A stretch of 64,000 bases of DNA from NCBI RefSeq assembly GCF_002911665.1, contig NZ_MTBP01000002.1:1736001-1800000 (forward strand), given 5' to 3'. A model generated the notes under the pieces. That model had not been told where the DNA came from. It searched no databases and saw only the letters and a program-made list of their open reading frames with translations. The stretch comes from Actinomadura rubteroloni (GTDB taxonomy: Bacteria; Actinomycetota; Actinomycetes; Streptosporangiales; Streptosporangiaceae). Below, in pieces: positions 56,047 through 64,000 of the stretch. Both the position numbers and the translations under genes were made by a program. Within the stretch, counting starts at the first letter, position 1. Every line of letters begins with the position of its first letter.

Positions 56047-56943
56047 ATGAGGTCCGTTGCGCGCCGGCTGGCGGCCGTCTCCGCCCTGCTCGCGCTGGGC
56101 GCCGCGCCGGCCGTCGCACCGGCGCACGCGTCGGCGCAGGTCACCCGGCAGGCCGCCGGGTCGTACGCGCGCGGACCCGCGCCGACGCTTGCGGGCATCC
56201 GCGCCGCGCTCGGCCCGTTCGCCTACTCCACCGTCACGGTCACCGCCGCCCAGGCGGGAGGCGCGTTCGGCGGCGGCACGATCTACTACCCCGACGACAC
56301 GAGCCAGGGCACGTTCGGCGGCGTCGCGGCCGTCCCCGGCTACCAGAGCGCGGAGAAGGCCGTCGCCTGGCTGGGGCCGCGCCTGGCGTCGCAGGGGTTC
56401 GTCGTCATCACCATCGCGACCAACGGCCTCACCGACCAGCCCACCGCGCGCGGCAAGCAGTTGCTCGGGGCACTGGACTACCTGACCGCTCAGTCCCCGG
56501 CCGCCGTCCGTCAGCGCCTGGACCCGAACCGCCTCGCCGTCACCGGCCACTCGATGGGCGGCGGCGGCACCCTCTACGCCGCCTGGACGCGGCCGAGCCT
56601 CAAGGCCGCCGTCCCGCTCGCCCCCTGGCACACGATCAAGAACTGGTCGGGCATCACCGTCCCGACCCTGGTCCAGGGCGGAACGCAGGACACCACCGCC
56701 CAGGTCGGCACGTTCGCCGAGCCGATCTACCAGAGCCTCACCGGCGCCCGCGAACGCGCCTACGCCGAGATCGCCGACGCCGCCCACGGGACGTTCGTCC
56801 GCGAGAACCCGCTCATCGGCGCGCTCGAAGTCGCCTGGCTCAAGCGGTTCGTGGACGACGACGGCCGCTACGAGCAGTTCCTCTGCCCCGCCCCCGCCGA
56901 CTCGGAACTCACCGAGTACCGGGACTCCTGCCCCTCTTCCTGA
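56047..56943 (+). CDS. Secreted cutinase/polyester hydrolase-like lipase (PETase-family fold)
   Basis: The protein has 298 residues. A signal peptide covers about 1-30. The mature alpha/beta hydrolase has the oxyanion Tyr99 (GYQSAE), Ser169-Met170 in GHSMGGGG, Trp194 in APWHTIKNW, Asp215 in GTQDTTAQ and His247 in AAHGTF. These map on the actinomycete cutinases and PET hydrolases (TfCut2 type). Cys280 and Cys295 match the C-terminal disulfide of these enzymes. It should hydrolyse polyesters or triglycerides outside the cell; PET activity cannot be predicted. ATG 56047 follows GGGAGTTC. Confidence 0.88.
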   Translation: MRSVARRLAAVSALLALGAAPAVAPAHASAQVTRQAAGSYARGPAPTLAGIRAALGPFAYSTVTVTAAQAGGAFGGGTIYYPDDTSQGTFGGVAAVPGYQSAEKAVAWLGPRLASQGFVVITIATNGLTDQPTARGKQLLGALDYLTAQSPAAVRQRLDPNRLAVTGHSMGGGGTLYAAWTRPSLKAAVPLAPWHTIKNWSGITVPTLVQGGTQDTTAQVGTFAEPIYQSLTGARERAYAEIADAAHGTFVRENPLIGALEVAWLKRFVDDDGRYEQFLCPAPADSELTEYRDSCPSS

Positions 56944-57021
56944 CCCGCGAGAGCCCCGGTGCGGATCGGTTCCACCGACATCCGCACCCCGGCGGCCGCG
57001 CCCGACCGAAGGAGTCCGGCC

Positions 57022-58797
57022 GTGAAGGCGATCATCGTCATGTTCGACAGCCTGAACCGGCACATGCTGTCGCCGTACGCGCGGGACACGTTCGTCGACG
57101 CGCCCAACTTCGCCCGGCTCGCGCGGCGGGCGGTGACGTTCGACCACTTCTACGCCGGGTCGATGCCGTGCATGCCGGCCCGGCGCGAGCTGCACACCGG
57201 CCGGTACAACTTCCTGCACCGGAGCTGGGGGCCGCTGGAGCCGTTCGACGACTCGATGCCGCAGTTGCTGCGAGACGCGGGAGTGCACACCCATCTGGCG
57301 TCCGACCATCCGCACTACTGGGAGGACGGCGGCGCGACCTACCACACCCGCTACTCGACCTGGGAGTTCTTCCGCGGCCAAGAAGGCGACCCGTGGAAGG
57401 GCGTCGTCCCGGAACACCCGCCCGCCGACATGCGCGCGGGGATGCTGGCCCAGGACGAGGTCAACCGCCGCTACATGCCCACCGAGGCCGAGCACTCCCA
57501 GACGCTCACCGTCGACGCGGGCGTGCACTTCATCGACACCAACGCCGGCGCCGACCGGTGGCTGGTGCAGATCGAGATGTTCGATCCGCACGAGCCGTTC
57601 TTCACCAACAACCCCGAATATTTGGGGAAGTACGGCGGCGACCGGCCGGGTCCCCGGTTCGACTGGCCGCCGTACGCCAAGACCGTCGAGCCCGCCGAGA
57701 CCGTCCGGCGGGCGCGCGACGAGTACGCGGCGCTGGTGTCGATGTGCGACCGCTCGCTCGGACGGGTCCTGGACGCCATGGACCGGCACGGCCTGTGGGA
57801 CGACACCCTGCTGATCGTCAACACCGACCACGGCTTCCTGCTCGGCGAGCACGGCTGGTGGGCCAAGTCGGTGATGCCGTGGTTCAACGAACTCGTCCAC
57901 CTGCCGATGTTCGTCTGCGACCCGCGCACCGCGGGCCGCGACGTCCGGCGCGCCGCGCTCGCCCAGACCATCGACATCGCGCCGACCGTGCTGGGCTTCT
58001 TCGGCCTGGCGCCGACCCCGGACATGCAGGGCCGGGACCTCGCCGACGTCCTGGAACGGGACCGGACGATCCGCGACGGCGCGCTGTTCGGCATCCACGG
58101 CGGCCACGTGAACGTCACCGACGGACGGTACGTCTACATGCGCGCCGCCGCCGACCGCGCGAACGGGCCGCTGGAGGAGTACACCCTGATGCCGACGCAC
58201 ATGCGGTCCCGGTTCGCGGTCGCCGAACTCGCCGAGTGGGAGCCCGCCGAGCCGCTGGCGTTCACCAAGGGGCTGCGGACGATGCGCGTCCCGGCCGGCG
58301 GATCCGCCCGGCTGTCCAACCCGTGGCTGCACGGGACGCTGCTGTTCGACCTGGAGACCGACCCGAAGCAGGAGCGCCCGCTGCTGGACGACGAGGTCGA
58401 GCTGCGGATGCTGCGGTTGTTGCAGCGCCTGCTGCGCGAGAGCGACGCGCCGTTGTCGCAGTACCGGCGGCTGGGCCTTCCGCGCGACGCGCCGGTCACA
58501 CGCGCGCATCTGCTCGTCGCGGCCCAGCGCGACCGGGCCGCGGCCATCGCCGAGCCGCTGCCCGCCGTCGCGCTGCTGCCCGCGTCCGGGCTGCTGACCC
58601 GGCCGCTGCTGCACCTGGCCCGGACGGCACTGCGGCCCGTCCTGGAGAAGCACGTCCCGTTCGTCCTGGACAGCGAGCTGGTGGCGGCGATGCCGCAGTT
58701 GTCCCTCTACGACCTCGCCCGGTCGGGCCATCTGAGCACGCGGGACCTGCGTGCGCTCGCGGACGACCTCGCGGCGGAGACCGAGGACGTGCGATGA
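57022..58797 (+). CDS. Type I sulfatase (Cys-type, formylglycine-dependent), cytosolic
   Basis: The protein has 591 residues. Near the N-terminus FYAGSMPCMPARRELHTGR contains the maturation motif C-x-P-x-R with Cys50 as the formylglycine precursor. Other metal-site pieces are VMFDSLN, NTDHGFLLGEHGWW and the ALFGIHGGHVN block. There is no signal peptide. GTG 57022 with AAGGAGTCC is preferred; a longer frame to 56959 has no site. It needs FGE activation, supplied by the gene at 58829-59746 in convergent orientation. Likely substrate: a sulfate ester from a glycan, lipid or small molecule. Confidence 0.9.
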   Translation: MKAIIVMFDSLNRHMLSPYARDTFVDAPNFARLARRAVTFDHFYAGSMPCMPARRELHTGRYNFLHRSWGPLEPFDDSMPQLLRDAGVHTHLASDHPHYWEDGGATYHTRYSTWEFFRGQEGDPWKGVVPEHPPADMRAGMLAQDEVNRRYMPTEAEHSQTLTVDAGVHFIDTNAGADRWLVQIEMFDPHEPFFTNNPEYLGKYGGDRPGPRFDWPPYAKTVEPAETVRRARDEYAALVSMCDRSLGRVLDAMDRHGLWDDTLLIVNTDHGFLLGEHGWWAKSVMPWFNELVHLPMFVCDPRTAGRDVRRAALAQTIDIAPTVLGFFGLAPTPDMQGRDLADVLERDRTIRDGALFGIHGGHVNVTDGRYVYMRAAADRANGPLEEYTLMPTHMRSRFAVAELAEWEPAEPLAFTKGLRTMRVPAGGSARLSNPWLHGTLLFDLETDPKQERPLLDDEVELRMLRLLQRLLRESDAPLSQYRRLGLPRDAPVTRAHLLVAAQRDRAAAIAEPLPAVALLPASGLLTRPLLHLARTALRPVLEKHVPFVLDSELVAAMPQLSLYDLARSGHLSTRDLRALADDLAAETEDVR

Positions 58798-58828
58798 CCG
58801 GCCCGGCCTAGATGAGCAGCGGCGGTCG

Positions 58829-59746
58829 TCAGTCGGCGGCGCAGCGGAAGCCGGTGTTGCCGCTGGACGAGTCCGGCGTGTTCTTGGTGCGCGCCGAGAC
58901 CCGGTAGCGGTTGCAGTAGGAGTCGTGGCAAAGGTACGAGCCGCCGCGCATGACGCACGTCTCGCCTTCGGCCCACCAGTCGGCGTTCCATTCCCATACG
59001 TTGCCGACGGCGTTATAGAGCCCGTAGGCATTGGGACGGTAGGCGTCCACGGGCGCGGTTCCCACATAGCCGTCCTCGGCCGTGTTGACGTGCGGGAATT
59101 CGCCCTGCCAGATATTGCAGGGCCAATGGCCGCGCGGCGTCAGCTCGTTCCCCCACGGATAGCGGGCCTGGTCGAGCCCGCCGCGTGCGGCGTACTCCCA
59201 TTCGGCTTCGGTCGGGAGGCGGCGCCCGGCCCAGGCGGCGTAGGCGGCGGCGTCGTTCCAGGAGACGTGGACGACCGGGTGCCGTTCGCGTCCCTGGAGC
59301 GTGCTCTCCGGGCCTTCCGGCGAGCGCCAGGTCGCGCCGGGGACGCCGCGCCACCACGGCGTGCCGGCCGGCGTCGGGAACGCGTCGGCCGTCCCGGGCG
59401 GCAGCAGACCGGCGAACACATAGGACCAGCCGAACTTCTCGGCGTCGGTGACGTGCCCGGTGGCCTTGACGAAGGCGGCGAACCGGGCATTGGACACCGC
59501 GTGGGCGTCGATGCGGAACGGCACCACGGCGACGTCGCGGACGGGACCTTCGCCGTCGCCGGGGTTGGCCGTTTCGTCCTCGTTGCCCATCCGGAATGTG
59601 CCGCCGGGCAGCCGGAGCATGCTGTTGAGCCCGGGCGGGCGGGGCGCGGGACCGTCCGCGGCGCGGCGCGGCGGGACGATCGGCACTGGCAGCGCGTCGG
59701 ATGCGGCGGGGCGCGCCGCCGCGCAGCACGGAGACTCGGCGGTCAT
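58829..59746 (-). CDS. Formylglycine-generating enzyme (FGE/SUMF1 family)
   Basis: The protein has 305 residues. LPGGTFRMGNEDE, DAHAVSNARFAAFVKATGHVTDAEKFGWSYVF and the near-C-terminal GGSYLCHDSYCNRYR are diagnostic. Cys273 and Cys278 form the copper-binding active site that converts the sulfatase C-x-P-x-R Cys to formylglycine using O2. There is no signal peptide, so it acts in the cytosol, before Tat export of the second sulfatase. ATG 59746 follows AGGAATAGAAC. The gene lies between two Cys-type sulfatases, on the opposite strand. Confidence 0.95.
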   Translation of the reverse strand: MTAESPCCAAARPAASDALPVPIVPPRRAADGPAPRPPGLNSMLRLPGGTFRMGNEDETANPGDGEGPVRDVAVVPFRIDAHAVSNARFAAFVKATGHVTDAEKFGWSYVFAGLLPPGTADAFPTPAGTPWWRGVPGATWRSPEGPESTLQGRERHPVVHVSWNDAAAYAAWAGRRLPTEAEWEYAARGGLDQARYPWGNELTPRGHWPCNIWQGEFPHVNTAEDGYVGTAPVDAYRPNAYGLYNAVGNVWEWNADWWAEGETCVMRGGSYLCHDSYCNRYRVSARTKNTPDSSSGNTGFRCAAD

Positions 59747-59834
59747 GTTCTATTCCTACCAGAATGGTTGACAACAGTCCGAAACCTACTCCACGATCAC
59801 GACTGCTGTCCCCTTCGGCCCCCTGGAGTCTCCT

Positions 59835-61718
59835 TTGAGCGGTTTCGAGCCGTCCCGTCGCAACGTGCTGGCCGCCGGTGCCGGCGGCGCACTGGCAGCG
59901 GCCCTCGCCGCCCGTCCCGCAGCAGCCGCCCCGGCACGCGGGCCGAACATCCTGTGGCTGATCAGCGAGGACAACAACCCCTACATCGGCGCCTACGGCG
60001 ACCCGGTCGCGCGCACACCCACCATCGACCGGCTCGCGCGGGACGGCGTCCGCTACGAGAACGCCTTCTCCGCCGCACCCGTCTGCGCGCCGTCGCGGTT
60101 CGCGCTCGTCACCGGCCTGCCCGCCGAAAGCTACGGCCCCGCCGAGCACATGCGCGCCACCGGCGAACTCCCGCCCGACACGAGAACAGTTCCCGAATAC
60201 CTGCGAGCGGCGGGCTACTACACCACGAACAACTCCAAGACCGACTACAACTCAACGATCAAGCCGAAAGAAGTGTGGGACCAGACGAGCGCGACCGCGC
60301 ATTGGCGGAACCGCCCCGCCGGTGCCCCGTTCTACTCGGTCTTCACCTACATGACGACCCACGAGTCGCAGATCTTCACCGCCGAACCAGGACGCACACG
60401 CCCCGAAGACGTCCGCGTCCCCGCCTACGTGCCCGACGTGCCCGCGATCCGCGAAGACCGCGCCCGTTACTACGACCTGATGGAGAAGATGGACGGGCAA
60501 CTCGCCGCCCGTCTGGCCGAACTGGAAGCCGACGGGCTCGCCGAGGACACCATCGTGTTCTACTTCGGCGACAACGGCGGCATCCTCCCCCGCAGCAAAC
60601 GCTTCTGCTACGACAGCGGCCTGCGGACGCCGCTCATCGTCCGATACCCGCGCAAATGGGCGCACCTGGCCCCCGCACGACCCGGCTCGGTCATCACCGC
60701 GCCCATCACCGTGTCCCTGGACCTCCCCCCGACCGTCCTCGAACTGGCCGGCATGCGCGCCCCCGCCGCCATGACGGGCACGTCCCTCACCGCGCGCCGC
60801 CGTCCGGCGTACGCATTCGGAATGCGCAACCGAATGGGCGAGCAGTACGACATGGTGCGCACCGCGCGCGACGAACGATTCCGCTACATCCGCAATTACG
60901 CCCCGCACCGCCCGTACGGGCAGCACCAGGCGTACGCATGGCAGCAGAAGGGCTACCAAGCCTGGGAACAGGCCCACCTGGACGGCGAACTCACGCCCGT
61001 CCAGGAACGCTTCTGGCACGAAAAGCCCGCCGAAGAACTGTACGACCTGCACACCGACCCAGACGAAATCCACAACCTGACCGAGAACCCTCGCTACCAA
61101 GGCCACCTCAACCGGCTTCGCCGCGCGCTCGACGACCATCTCCTGAGCGTCAACGACAACGGCTTCATCCCCGAAGGCTCACCACTAGAAGGCTACGAAG
61201 CGAGCCGCGCCCCCGACGCCTACCCCCTGCGCCAAGTACTGGACGTAGCCGGAACCGCGATCCGCCGCAATCCCCACGACGTCGCAAGACTCACCCGCGC
61301 CCTCGCCGACGACAACGAAGTAATCCGCTACTGGGCCACGTCCGGCCTGCTCATGCAAAAAGGAAAAGCCGCCGCACCGGCCACCTACGCCCTGACCCGA
61401 ATCCTCACCGCCGACCCGTCACCGCACGTCCGCATCATCGCCGCCGAAGCCCTGGCCCGCCTCGGCGGCCGCACCGAACAGGCGGTAGCCCACCTCGCCG
61501 GAACACTGGACGACGAGAGCATCAGCATCCCGATCCGCCTCCAGGCGCTCACCGCGCTGACATCCCTGGGAGAAACGGCACGACCCGCACTACCCGCGAT
61601 CCAGCGAGCCGCACGATCCAAGAACGGAAACGTCCACGACGCCGCCCTCTACCTGAGCCTCGTCCTGACCGGCGAATACACACCCACGACCCCGATCTTC
61701 GGCGGAACCCCCGACTAA
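59835..61718 (+). CDS. Tat-exported type I sulfatase (Cys-type) with C-terminal HEAT-like repeats
   Basis: The protein has 627 residues. A twin-arginine signal (SRRNVLAAGAGGALAAALAA, about 7-26) starts the protein, then SEDNN (metal) and the maturation motif VCAPSRFALVTG with Cys84. The metal-site block FYFGDNGGILPRSKR follows. The last 130 residues read as helical repeats with regular LALARLG-like spacing (PHVRIIAAEALARL). Because Tat exports folded proteins, Cys84 must be oxidised by the cytosolic FGE first. It starts at TTG 59835 behind TGGAG and is divergent from the FGE gene. It should hydrolyse a sulfate ester outside the membrane. Confidence 0.9.
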   Translation: MSGFEPSRRNVLAAGAGGALAAALAARPAAAAPARGPNILWLISEDNNPYIGAYGDPVARTPTIDRLARDGVRYENAFSAAPVCAPSRFALVTGLPAESYGPAEHMRATGELPPDTRTVPEYLRAAGYYTTNNSKTDYNSTIKPKEVWDQTSATAHWRNRPAGAPFYSVFTYMTTHESQIFTAEPGRTRPEDVRVPAYVPDVPAIREDRARYYDLMEKMDGQLAARLAELEADGLAEDTIVFYFGDNGGILPRSKRFCYDSGLRTPLIVRYPRKWAHLAPARPGSVITAPITVSLDLPPTVLELAGMRAPAAMTGTSLTARRRPAYAFGMRNRMGEQYDMVRTARDERFRYIRNYAPHRPYGQHQAYAWQQKGYQAWEQAHLDGELTPVQERFWHEKPAEELYDLHTDPDEIHNLTENPRYQGHLNRLRRALDDHLLSVNDNGFIPEGSPLEGYEASRAPDAYPLRQVLDVAGTAIRRNPHDVARLTRALADDNEVIRYWATSGLLMQKGKAAAPATYALTRILTADPSPHVRIIAAEALARLGGRTEQAVAHLAGTLDDESISIPIRLQALTALTSLGETARPALPAIQRAARSKNGNVHDAALYLSLVLTGEYTPTTPIFGGTPD

Positions 61719-61778
61719 CCCATCGCGGCGTCGTCGCCGTGACCGGCAGGAACGGCGAGGAGTCAGCCATCGCGCCGG

Positions 61779-62126
61779 TCAGCGGTGGCCGACGACGTTG
61801 ACCACCTTGCCGTCCGGGTCGCGGACGAAGAAGCGCCGGACGCCCCACTCTTCGTCGGTGATGGGGTGAACGATCTCCGCGTCGGTCGCGCGCACCGCCT
61901 CGTAGACCGCATCGACGTCCTCGACCTCGATACTGAGATCCGGGTTCACCGGGGCCGCCGCGTCCTTGGTGACGAGGATGACCTGAGCGGTCGGGTTGGA
62001 CGGCGAGACCAGGTTGACGACCCAGCCCAGGTTCATCTCCTCGCGAAACCCGAGGAGTTGGTAGAAGGCGCTGCTCACCGCCGGGTCGGCGGTCGTGATG
62101 TCGGGCACGGCACGGCGAATCGTCAT
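61779..62126 (-). CDS. VOC-family (glyoxalase-like) protein
   Basis: The protein has 115 residues. DPAVSSAFYQLLGFREEM and FVRDPDGKVVNVVGHR are the N- and C-terminal marks of a vicinal-oxygen-chelate domain. It starts at ATG 62126. It converges on the sulfatase gene, with about 60 bases between stops. Function is unassigned; small VOC proteins can confer drug resistance or act as epimerases/dioxygenases. Confidence 0.85.
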   Translation of the reverse strand: MTIRRAVPDITTADPAVSSAFYQLLGFREEMNLGWVVNLVSPSNPTAQVILVTKDAAAPVNPDLSIEVEDVDAVYEAVRATDAEIVHPITDEEWGVRRFFVRDPDGKVVNVVGHR

Positions 62127-62481
62127 ACCAGTGGTTTACCCGAAACCACCGGATCGAGATCCATGGGGCACGCCCTTATGAGGATCGAAAACAGCCACTG
62201 ACGCGCGGAGTGGTGACAAGGGGACGCGTGTCCACGCACGGACCGTCGCGCCGCTCCCGCTGACGCGGCGATCACCAGGAGCCCTCTTGATGATCAAGCC
62301 GGGCGGACGGGCCCGTCCCGCAGCGCCCACATGCCCCGACAGCCGCCTCCGCCAGCACGAACCGGCAGGCCGCAGCCCCAAGACCTCCAATCCGTGGGGT
62401 TGACCTTCCCCCGGGGGAAGGGCTGAACGTGACGGTGCATGCCGAGGGGGCTGCCGAGACAGTTTCGTCATCGGAGGAATT
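62127..62481. other. Divergent intergenic region with the MerR-type promoter of the SDR gene
   Basis: The 355 bases contain no open frame I trust. The only strong signal is the 18-bp palindrome at 62404-62421 next to TTGACC (see separate entry); otherwise the sequence is plain GC-rich DNA. Confidence 0.5.
62400..62430 (+). promoter_or_regulatory. MerR-type promoter: TTGACC and perfect palindrome CCTTCCCCC/GGGGGAAGG
   Basis: A perfect 18-bp palindrome (62404-62421) begins inside a TTGACC -35 box (62400-62405) and fills the spacer to a poor -10 (GAACGT at 62425-62430, 19-base spacing). MerR-family activators bind such a palindrome in an over-long spacer; the CTTCCCC/GGGGAAG half-site is the common actinomycete form. 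The SDR gene starts 52 bases later. The MerR gene itself is not in the window. Confidence 0.7.
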
Positions 62482-63321
62482 GTGCGGACGTGGTTCATCA
62501 CGGGTGGGACTCCCGGCGGGTTCGGGCTGGCTTACGCGGACGCGGCACTCGCCCGGGGCGACCGGGTGGCGATCACGACGCGGCGGCCCGCGACGCTGCG
62601 GGAGTGGGCGAGGGCGCATGGTGACCGGGTGCTGGTCCTCGAGGTCGATGTGACCGACGGCGGTCAGGTTCGGCAGGCCGTCGAGGCGACCGAGCAGCGG
62701 TTCGGGGCCATTGATGTCCTGGTCAACAATGCCGGTCGCGGCTGGCACGGCTCGGTCGAGGGCACCGACGAGACGGTGGTGCGAGGGACGTTCGAATTGA
62801 ACTTCTTCGCGGTCGTCGCGGTGCTGCGGGCGGTTCTGCCGGGCATGCGGGCCCGGCGGGAAGGGTGGATCGTGACGATGTCGTCGGTCGCGGGCATCGG
62901 GGGGGTGCTGGGTTTCGGCTACTACACGGCGGCCAAGTCGGCGATCGAGGGCCTGACGGACGTGTTGCGCGAGGAGGTCGCACCCTTGGGCGTCAAGGTG
63001 CTCACTGTCGAGCCGGGCGCGTTTCGCACCAACGCCTACGCGGGTTTCGCCGATGAGCCGGTCGGTGACATCGCCGCCTACGATTCGATGCTCGAGTCGG
63101 TGCACGCCGCGATGGTCGAGCAGGACGGCGAGCAGCCGGGCGATCCCCGGCGCGGGGTGGCGCAGGTGCTCGCGGCGATGGCCGAACCCGAGCCGCCGCG
63201 ACGCATCGTGCTCGGCGGCGCGGGATACGACAGCGTCATCGAGGTCCTCTCCCGCAAGCTGGCCGACGTTCGCTCCCACGAGACGCAGGCCCGCGCCGCC
63301 GACTTCCCCGTCCAGGGCTAG
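62482..63321 (+). CDS. Short-chain dehydrogenase/reductase, MerR-controlled
   Basis: The 279-residue protein has the cofactor motif FITGGTPGGFGLAYADAAL (TGGxxGG variant), VDVLVNNAG, and the catalytic Ser in TMSSVAG with Y-x3-K in GYYTAAKSAIEG, all intact. It resembles the SDR oxidoreductases commonly placed behind MerR promoters in actinomycetes. GTG 62482 follows CGGAGGAATT. The stop overlaps the convergent XRE gene by 4 bases. Confidence 0.88.
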   Translation: MRTWFITGGTPGGFGLAYADAALARGDRVAITTRRPATLREWARAHGDRVLVLEVDVTDGGQVRQAVEATEQRFGAIDVLVNNAGRGWHGSVEGTDETVVRGTFELNFFAVVAVLRAVLPGMRARREGWIVTMSSVAGIGGVLGFGYYTAAKSAIEGLTDVLREEVAPLGVKVLTVEPGAFRTNAYAGFADEPVGDIAAYDSMLESVHAAMVEQDGEQPGDPRRGVAQVLAAMAEPEPPRRIVLGGAGYDSVIEVLSRKLADVRSHETQARAADFPVQG

Positions 63322-64000
63322 TCGGTTCCAGGTCGTCCCACCGCGCGGACCCGCTGGGACGACCAGCCGGCCAGCAATGCCAATGCCTGCTGGGAGGGGC
63401 TGTCGGGCTCGACGCTGTGTATGCCGAGCGTGAGCCCGACCTCGCCGGCGGGGGTGAACGCCTCGTAGCCGAGTTCGAGTTCGCCGACGACCGGGTGGTG
63501 GTAGCGCTTGCTGCCGTGGTCGCGGACGTACACGTCGTGCGCCGCCCACCAGCGGCGGAAATCGGGATCGCGCACCGAGAGGTCACCGACCAGTGCGGCG
63601 AGTTTCGGATCGTGCGGGTATCGGCCCGCGTATTTGCGCAGTCCGGCGACGACGGTGCGGGCCGTGGCGGCCCAATCGTCGTACAACTCCCGGGACTCGT
63701 CGCCGAACAGGTAGCGCACCATATTGCGGTCGTTCGGCGCGAGCGCGTCGAAGTCGGTGTAGAAAGCGCGAGCCAGCGGGTTGGCGGCCAGGACGTCGGA
63801 CCGGTGACCGAGGACGAGCACCGGAACATCGGTGATGGAGTCGACGATGCGGCGCAGGCCGGGACGCACGCGTTGTGTCGGCGGCGACACCGGTTGGCCG
63901 CGGGTGGGCGCGGCGAGGGCGTACAAATGGTCGCGTTCGGCCGCGTCGAGTGCCAGCACCCGCGACACCGCGTCGAGCACCGCGCTCGACACGCCCTTGG
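63318..64000 (-). CDS. MmyB-like XRE-family transcriptional regulator (N-terminus beyond the window)
   Basis: Open to the window edge; the visible 227 residues are the C-terminal MmyB-like ligand-binding domain (LGHRSDVLAANPLARAFYTDFDAL; KLAALVGDLSVRDPDFRRWW; HPVVGELELGYEAF). This follows the end of an HTH domain (VLDAVSRVLALDAAERDHLYALA). Such regulators often control an adjacent divergent or convergent SDR/oxidoreductase gene, which here is the SDR at 62482-63321. The ligand may be a fatty acid. Confidence 0.88.
   Translation of the reverse strand, partial: KGVSSAVLDAVSRVLALDAAERDHLYALAAPTRGQPVSPPTQRVRPGLRRIVDSITDVPVLVLGHRSDVLAANPLARAFYTDFDALAPNDRNMVRYLFGDESRELYDDWAATARTVVAGLRKYAGRYPHDPKLAALVGDLSVRDPDFRRWWAAHDVYVRDHGSKRYHHPVVGELELGYEAFTPAGEVGLTLGIHSVEPDSPSQQALALLAGWSSQRVRAVGRPGTD

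Noticed and set aside
55999..61801. Two open frames of about 1000 residues over the cutinase-sulfatase-FGE-sulfatase block
   Set aside because: Antisense or out-of-frame shadows; the real genes have catalytic motifs and ribosome sites.
1..64000. tRNA, rRNA, riboswitch aptamers or insertion sequences
   Set aside because: I read both strands for cloverleaf-like ends, rRNA-like conserved blocks, terminal inverted repeats with transposase genes and known aptamer cores, and found nothing I could support.

Overview
The window is very GC-rich, dense bacterial DNA with frequent GTG and TTG starts and 4-base (GTGA/ATGA) stop-start overlaps. The gene families point to a filamentous or aerial-mycelium-forming actinomycete: a conservon-type GTPase/P450 pair, an F420-type LLM oxidoreductase, PspC sensor kinases, LuxR-type ATPase regulators, a BTAD (SARP-like) regulator and teichoic-acid TagF-type transferases. 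A Streptosporangiales/Thermomonosporaceae-like host is my inference from this gene content, not something the sequence proves. I see no rRNA, tRNA, CRISPR array or intact transposase.

Layout. 1-1457: end of a conservon (CvnD-like GTPase, CvnE-like P450). 1446-7643: housekeeping and redox genes (PcrA helicase with a clear terminator, PIG-L deacetylase, SRPBCC protein, LLM oxidoreductase, hemerythrin-membrane fusion). 7753-11586: a 1277-residue AfsR-like regulator with a 9-copy 15-bp minisatellite, preceded by SARP-box-like heptamer repeats. 11583-14855: response regulator, PspC sensor kinase and a divergent PspC/LiaF-like membrane protein. 14830-15424: a cupin/cysteine-dioxygenase-like gene behind a 26-codon Cys-containing leader peptide. 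15541-18268: CoxG-like protein, PadR/membrane pair, methyltransferase. 18400-20502: a plasmid/AICE-like module (GntR, three tiny coupled ORFs, HTH protein, terminator), followed by non-coding duplicated DNA, a second related methyltransferase and a tandem array of about 48 bp that appears to derive from the 3' end of that methyltransferase. 22597-29790: two adjacent paralogous glycosyltransferase/CDP-glycerol transferase giants. 30009-42617: an OxyR-like regulator, a sulfotransferase, a TetR/SDR pair with twin operators, a FadR-type regulator, an EF-hand protein, a secreted esterase, a two-component system, a LuxR-type ATPase and two small enzymes.

42981-54170 is the most interesting accessory region. 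A radical SAM enzyme with auxiliary-cluster cysteines, an AGAT-type amidinotransferase and a HAD protein form one operon. A methyltransferase, a family 2 glycosyltransferase, a GNAT acetyltransferase, a Gfo/Idh-plus-epimerase fusion and an unrecognised two-part protein form a second, translationally coupled operon. A GHMP kinase converges on it. Together this looks like a small undescribed pathway for a guanidino- and sugar- or cyclitol-containing metabolite or surface glycan; the product is unknown.

54218-61718 is a sulfate- and ester-processing block: a dienelactone hydrolase-sulfotransferase fusion, a cutinase/polyesterase-like secreted hydrolase, two Cys-type sulfatases (one cytosolic, one with a Tat signal) and, between them, the formylglycine-generating enzyme they need. 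The window closes with a VOC protein, an SDR behind a perfect MerR-type palindrome, and a truncated MmyB-like XRE regulator.
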